A stretch of DNA of 64,000 nucleotides from Halalkalibacter okhensis (GTDB lineage Bacteria > Bacillota > Bacilli > Bacillales > Bacillaceae_D), in contig NZ_JRJU01000009.1 of assembly GCF_000787375.1 (NCBI RefSeq), forward strand, positions 62,001 through 126,000. The letters run 5' to 3'. Positions 62,678-64,000 of this stretch are shown here, in pieces. Position numbers and translations under genes: made by a program. The notes under the pieces are model-generated. The model saw only the letters and a list, made by a program, of their open reading frames with translations, was not told where the DNA came from and searched no databases. The stretch's first letter is position 1. Every line of letters begins with the position of its first letter.

Positions 62678-62864
62678 TCCAAACCTTATCATCTATATCA
62701 TTATCCCAAAAATCAATGCTACTTTTGCTCGCTTTTGTTAAATCTTCTGATAAACTTTTCTCTTTTTTTGTCTTTAAATATTCAGCAAAGTCTAATATTT
62801 TATCGACTTCTTGCTCTGGAATTTCATCAATAATTTTTAGTAATCTTTCCTTAGCAGTATTCAT
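62667..62864 (-). CDS. Antitoxin of the MazF-like toxin
   Basis: A 65-residue antitoxin: TAKERLLKIIDEIPEQEVDKILDFAEYLKTKKEK is the DUF2281/AbrB-independent helical type often paired with PemK toxins, followed by an acidic tail with SIDFWDNDIDDKVWNDA that would cover the toxin. ATG 62864 after GAGGTG; upstream in-frame ATGs at 62873 and 62885 are less well placed. Translationally coupled to the toxin gene. Confidence 0.82.
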   Translation of the reverse strand: MNTAKERLLKIIDEIPEQEVDKILDFAEYLKTKKEKSLSEDLTKASKSSIDFWDNDIDDKVWNDA

Positions 62865-62929
62865 GATGTTCATCACCTCTTCCATGAATATTTTATCTAA
62901 TTATACCATTATCAAACACTTCAAACCAT

Positions 62930-62961
62930 TGGTGTAAGTAAAGCCCCCTTTACTTGAATTA
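62930..62961. repeat. Cassette-type repeat R8 (vestigial)
   Basis: Only AAGCCCCCTTTACTTGAAT-like remains between the toxin-antitoxin pair and the next gene. Confidence 0.3.
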
Positions 62962-62966
62962 GACAG

Positions 62967-63128
62967 TTAAAATGGATGATTTCGTAATAAAATCGTGAAT
63001 AATACAAGAATTGTAATTGCCTGAACCACAATTGGTGCCTTATGGGTTTCTGGTTTACCCTTAATAATTCTTACCGTCCAAAGAATTAATAAAATAATAA
63101 GCGGTAACCAAAGAATGATTTGTAGCAT
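62967..63128 (-). CDS. Small two-helix membrane protein
   Basis: A 53-residue hydrophobic protein: MLQIILWLPLIILLILWTV (helix 1), basic loop RIIKGKPETHK, AITILVLFTILL (helix 2). RBS CAGGAGG. Too short for most annotations; unrecognised; array position between repeats R8 and R9. Confidence 0.6.
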   Translation of the reverse strand: MLQIILWLPLIILLILWTVRIIKGKPETHKAPIVVQAITILVLFTILLRNHPF

Positions 63129-63185
63129 TGAATTCCTCCTGACATAGTTACTGCTTAATTACTTACAGAATAGCCTTCTTGTTTC

Positions 63186-63252
63186 TTAACCTGCCCAATA
63201 GTTGAAGAAGCGGCAGCTCTTGTTCCGCTATCGCTCCCCGGTAGTTGAATAC
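63186..63252. repeat. Cassette-type hairpin repeat R9 (best-preserved)
   Basis: AACCTGCCCAATAGTTGAAG arm, GCGGCAGC / GCTATCGC hairpin around TCTTGTTCC, CCCCGGTAGTTGAA arm. Confidence 0.7.
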
Positions 63253-63506
63253 TAATTCATAAGAGACAAAATCTTTTCTTTTGTCCTATTTCCACTCGTA
63301 AAAATTGTATAAGTTTCTTTTTTTGTTTTTATTACTACTCTGTCAGTATTTCCATACGGAAAACCAATCCTTATCGACGCTTTTTCTTCTCCGCTATATG
63401 TATCATCACTTAACACTTCAATAATTTCCAATATTGGAATTTCGATTTTATTTAATATCCATCTTATTTGTAAGTTTCCATTTTTTTCTGAAACTTTAAC
63501 TTCCAT
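63252..63506 (-). CDS. SunI/YnzG-family PH-like protein
   Basis: An 84-residue protein matching the SunI/YnzG family (SunI gives immunity to the glycocin sublancin): WILNKIEIPILEIIEVLSDDTYSGEEKASIRIGFPYGNTDRVVIKTKKETYTIF. It lacks SunI's N-terminal membrane helix, so is cytosolic or peripheral. ATG 63506 after AAAGGAG; the frame opens at 63515. No sublancin-like gene is adjacent. Confidence 0.75.
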   Translation of the reverse strand: MEVKVSEKNGNLQIRWILNKIEIPILEIIEVLSDDTYSGEEKASIRIGFPYGNTDRVVIKTKKETYTIFTSGNRTKEKILSLMN

Positions 63507-63574
63507 TTGTATCACTCCTTTATATTTGTATACGGGTAAAATTGCTTTTGAGTTTCAATATTTAATTTTATAAA

Positions 63575-63650
63575 ATTAACCTGCTCCTATAGTTGCAGTA
63601 CGATAGCCTTTTTCAGCTATCGCAACCCGTTCGTTAAGTGTAATTCTTCA
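63575..63650. repeat. Cassette-type hairpin repeat R10
   Basis: AACCTGCTCCTATAGTTGCA arm, CGATAGC / GCTATCG perfect hairpin around CTTTTTCA, AACCCGTTCGTTAAG arm. Confidence 0.65.
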
Positions 63651-63690
63651 CAAACTATTAAGAATATAGCTTTAATAACTCTTGTATTGG

Positions 63691-64000
63691 TTAATGGTGG
63701 AGGTTACTCAACTCAACAAAATATTCTAATTGCCATTTCTGTGTTTCGGTAGCCTGTTTGCTCGTGGGTTTTTCCCATCTAGGGTATACTCTAATTGCCA
63801 TTTTTCCTTTTGTAGTTGCTGTTTTAATAATATTTTGTTTTACAAGAACTTCTTTTGGAAAAACGAATTGTCCAAAATTATTTTTATTAGTAAGGGTATT
63901 CCAATAAGTCAGTAGCCTTTTCATATGAAAAGGCTTGGTTTTTTTGACACCTATCTTTTTCCCAAAAAGCAACAAACTGTCCTAGCTTAGTAGGTGTTTT
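63691..64000 (-). pseudogene. MepB-family protein, frameshifted and cut by the window edge
   Basis: The C-terminal part NFGQFVFPKEVLVKQNIIKT, RVYPRWEKPTSKQA and QKWQLEYFVEL is typical of MepB. The upstream part in another frame reads KTPTKLGQFVAFWEKDR and AFSYEKATDLLEY, also MepB, and runs off the window at 64000. The join near 63900-63910 needs a one-base change. MepB is encoded with the MepA efflux pump in staphylococci; its role is unknown. Confidence 0.65.

Noticed and set aside
57600-64000. Classical integron or CRISPR array
   Set aside because: No integrase, cas gene or regular 20-40 bp direct repeats with unique spacers; repeats are 65-75 bp hairpins between genes.

Overview
This 64 kb window is a low-GC, spore-forming Firmicute chromosome, most likely a Bacillaceae member close to the alkaliphilic or halophilic bacilli. 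The evidence is a set of Bacillus-type spore genes (sspN, sspO, sspP, tlp, cotS/cotSA-like genes, a SpoVK-like ATPase), Bacillus-type gene neighbourhoods (the tlp-yneP-yneQ order; sspO and sspP next to aconitase), strong AGGAGG ribosome binding sites and a class-I preQ1 riboswitch. The genus is inferred; no rRNA or tRNA gene was seen.

Layout. 0-5.7 kb: a Cys-rich YkgJ-like protein, nitroreductase, cysteine desulfurase, YtaF-like membrane protein and a MEDS-domain histidine kinase. 5.7-7.0 kb: a peptide-signalling cassette, made of an AimR-like receptor without an obvious helix-turn-helix and a 54-codon pheromone precursor carrying the same decapeptide twice. 7.2-17 kb: a spore-surface glycan locus (CotS-like kinase, two CotSA-like glycosyltransferases with long acidic tails, UDP-glucose dehydrogenase, a frameshifted epimerase, GalU, two DUF4183 proteins), several units of which are preceded by sigma-K-like promoters. 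17-20 kb: queF-queE-queD-queC behind a preQ1 riboswitch. 20-57 kb: mostly housekeeping and sporulation genes (aminopeptidase, msrA, cheV, metA with two frameshifts, nadE, spoVK-like, copC-copD, acnA, small spore proteins). 57.5-64 kb: an accessory array of short minus-strand genes (beta-lactamase-fold hydrolase, two Nudix hydrolases, VOC protein, PspC protein, MazEF-like pair, SunI/YnzG-like protein, broken MepB), most of them separated by about 65-75 bp imperfect hairpin repeats.

Selenium. The window encodes SelA and SelD, and four genes read through an in-frame UGA followed by a stem-loop of bacterial SECIS form: SelD itself (U18), a SelW/Rdx-like CxxU protein (U13), a HesB/IscA-like protein (U32) and a second, divergent HesB-like protein (U33). 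A conventional annotation truncates or misses all four. SelB and tRNA-Sec are not in the window, so full Sec decoding is inferred.

The three most unusual things are the second HesB-like selenoprotein, the receptor/tandem-repeat pheromone pair, and the cassette-like array with covarying hairpin spacers, which also contains a 1.7 kb unit bounded by about 47 bp inverted repeats with 12 bp-phased subterminal motifs. Single-base frameshifts in metA (two), the epimerase and mepB may be real decay or sequencing errors.
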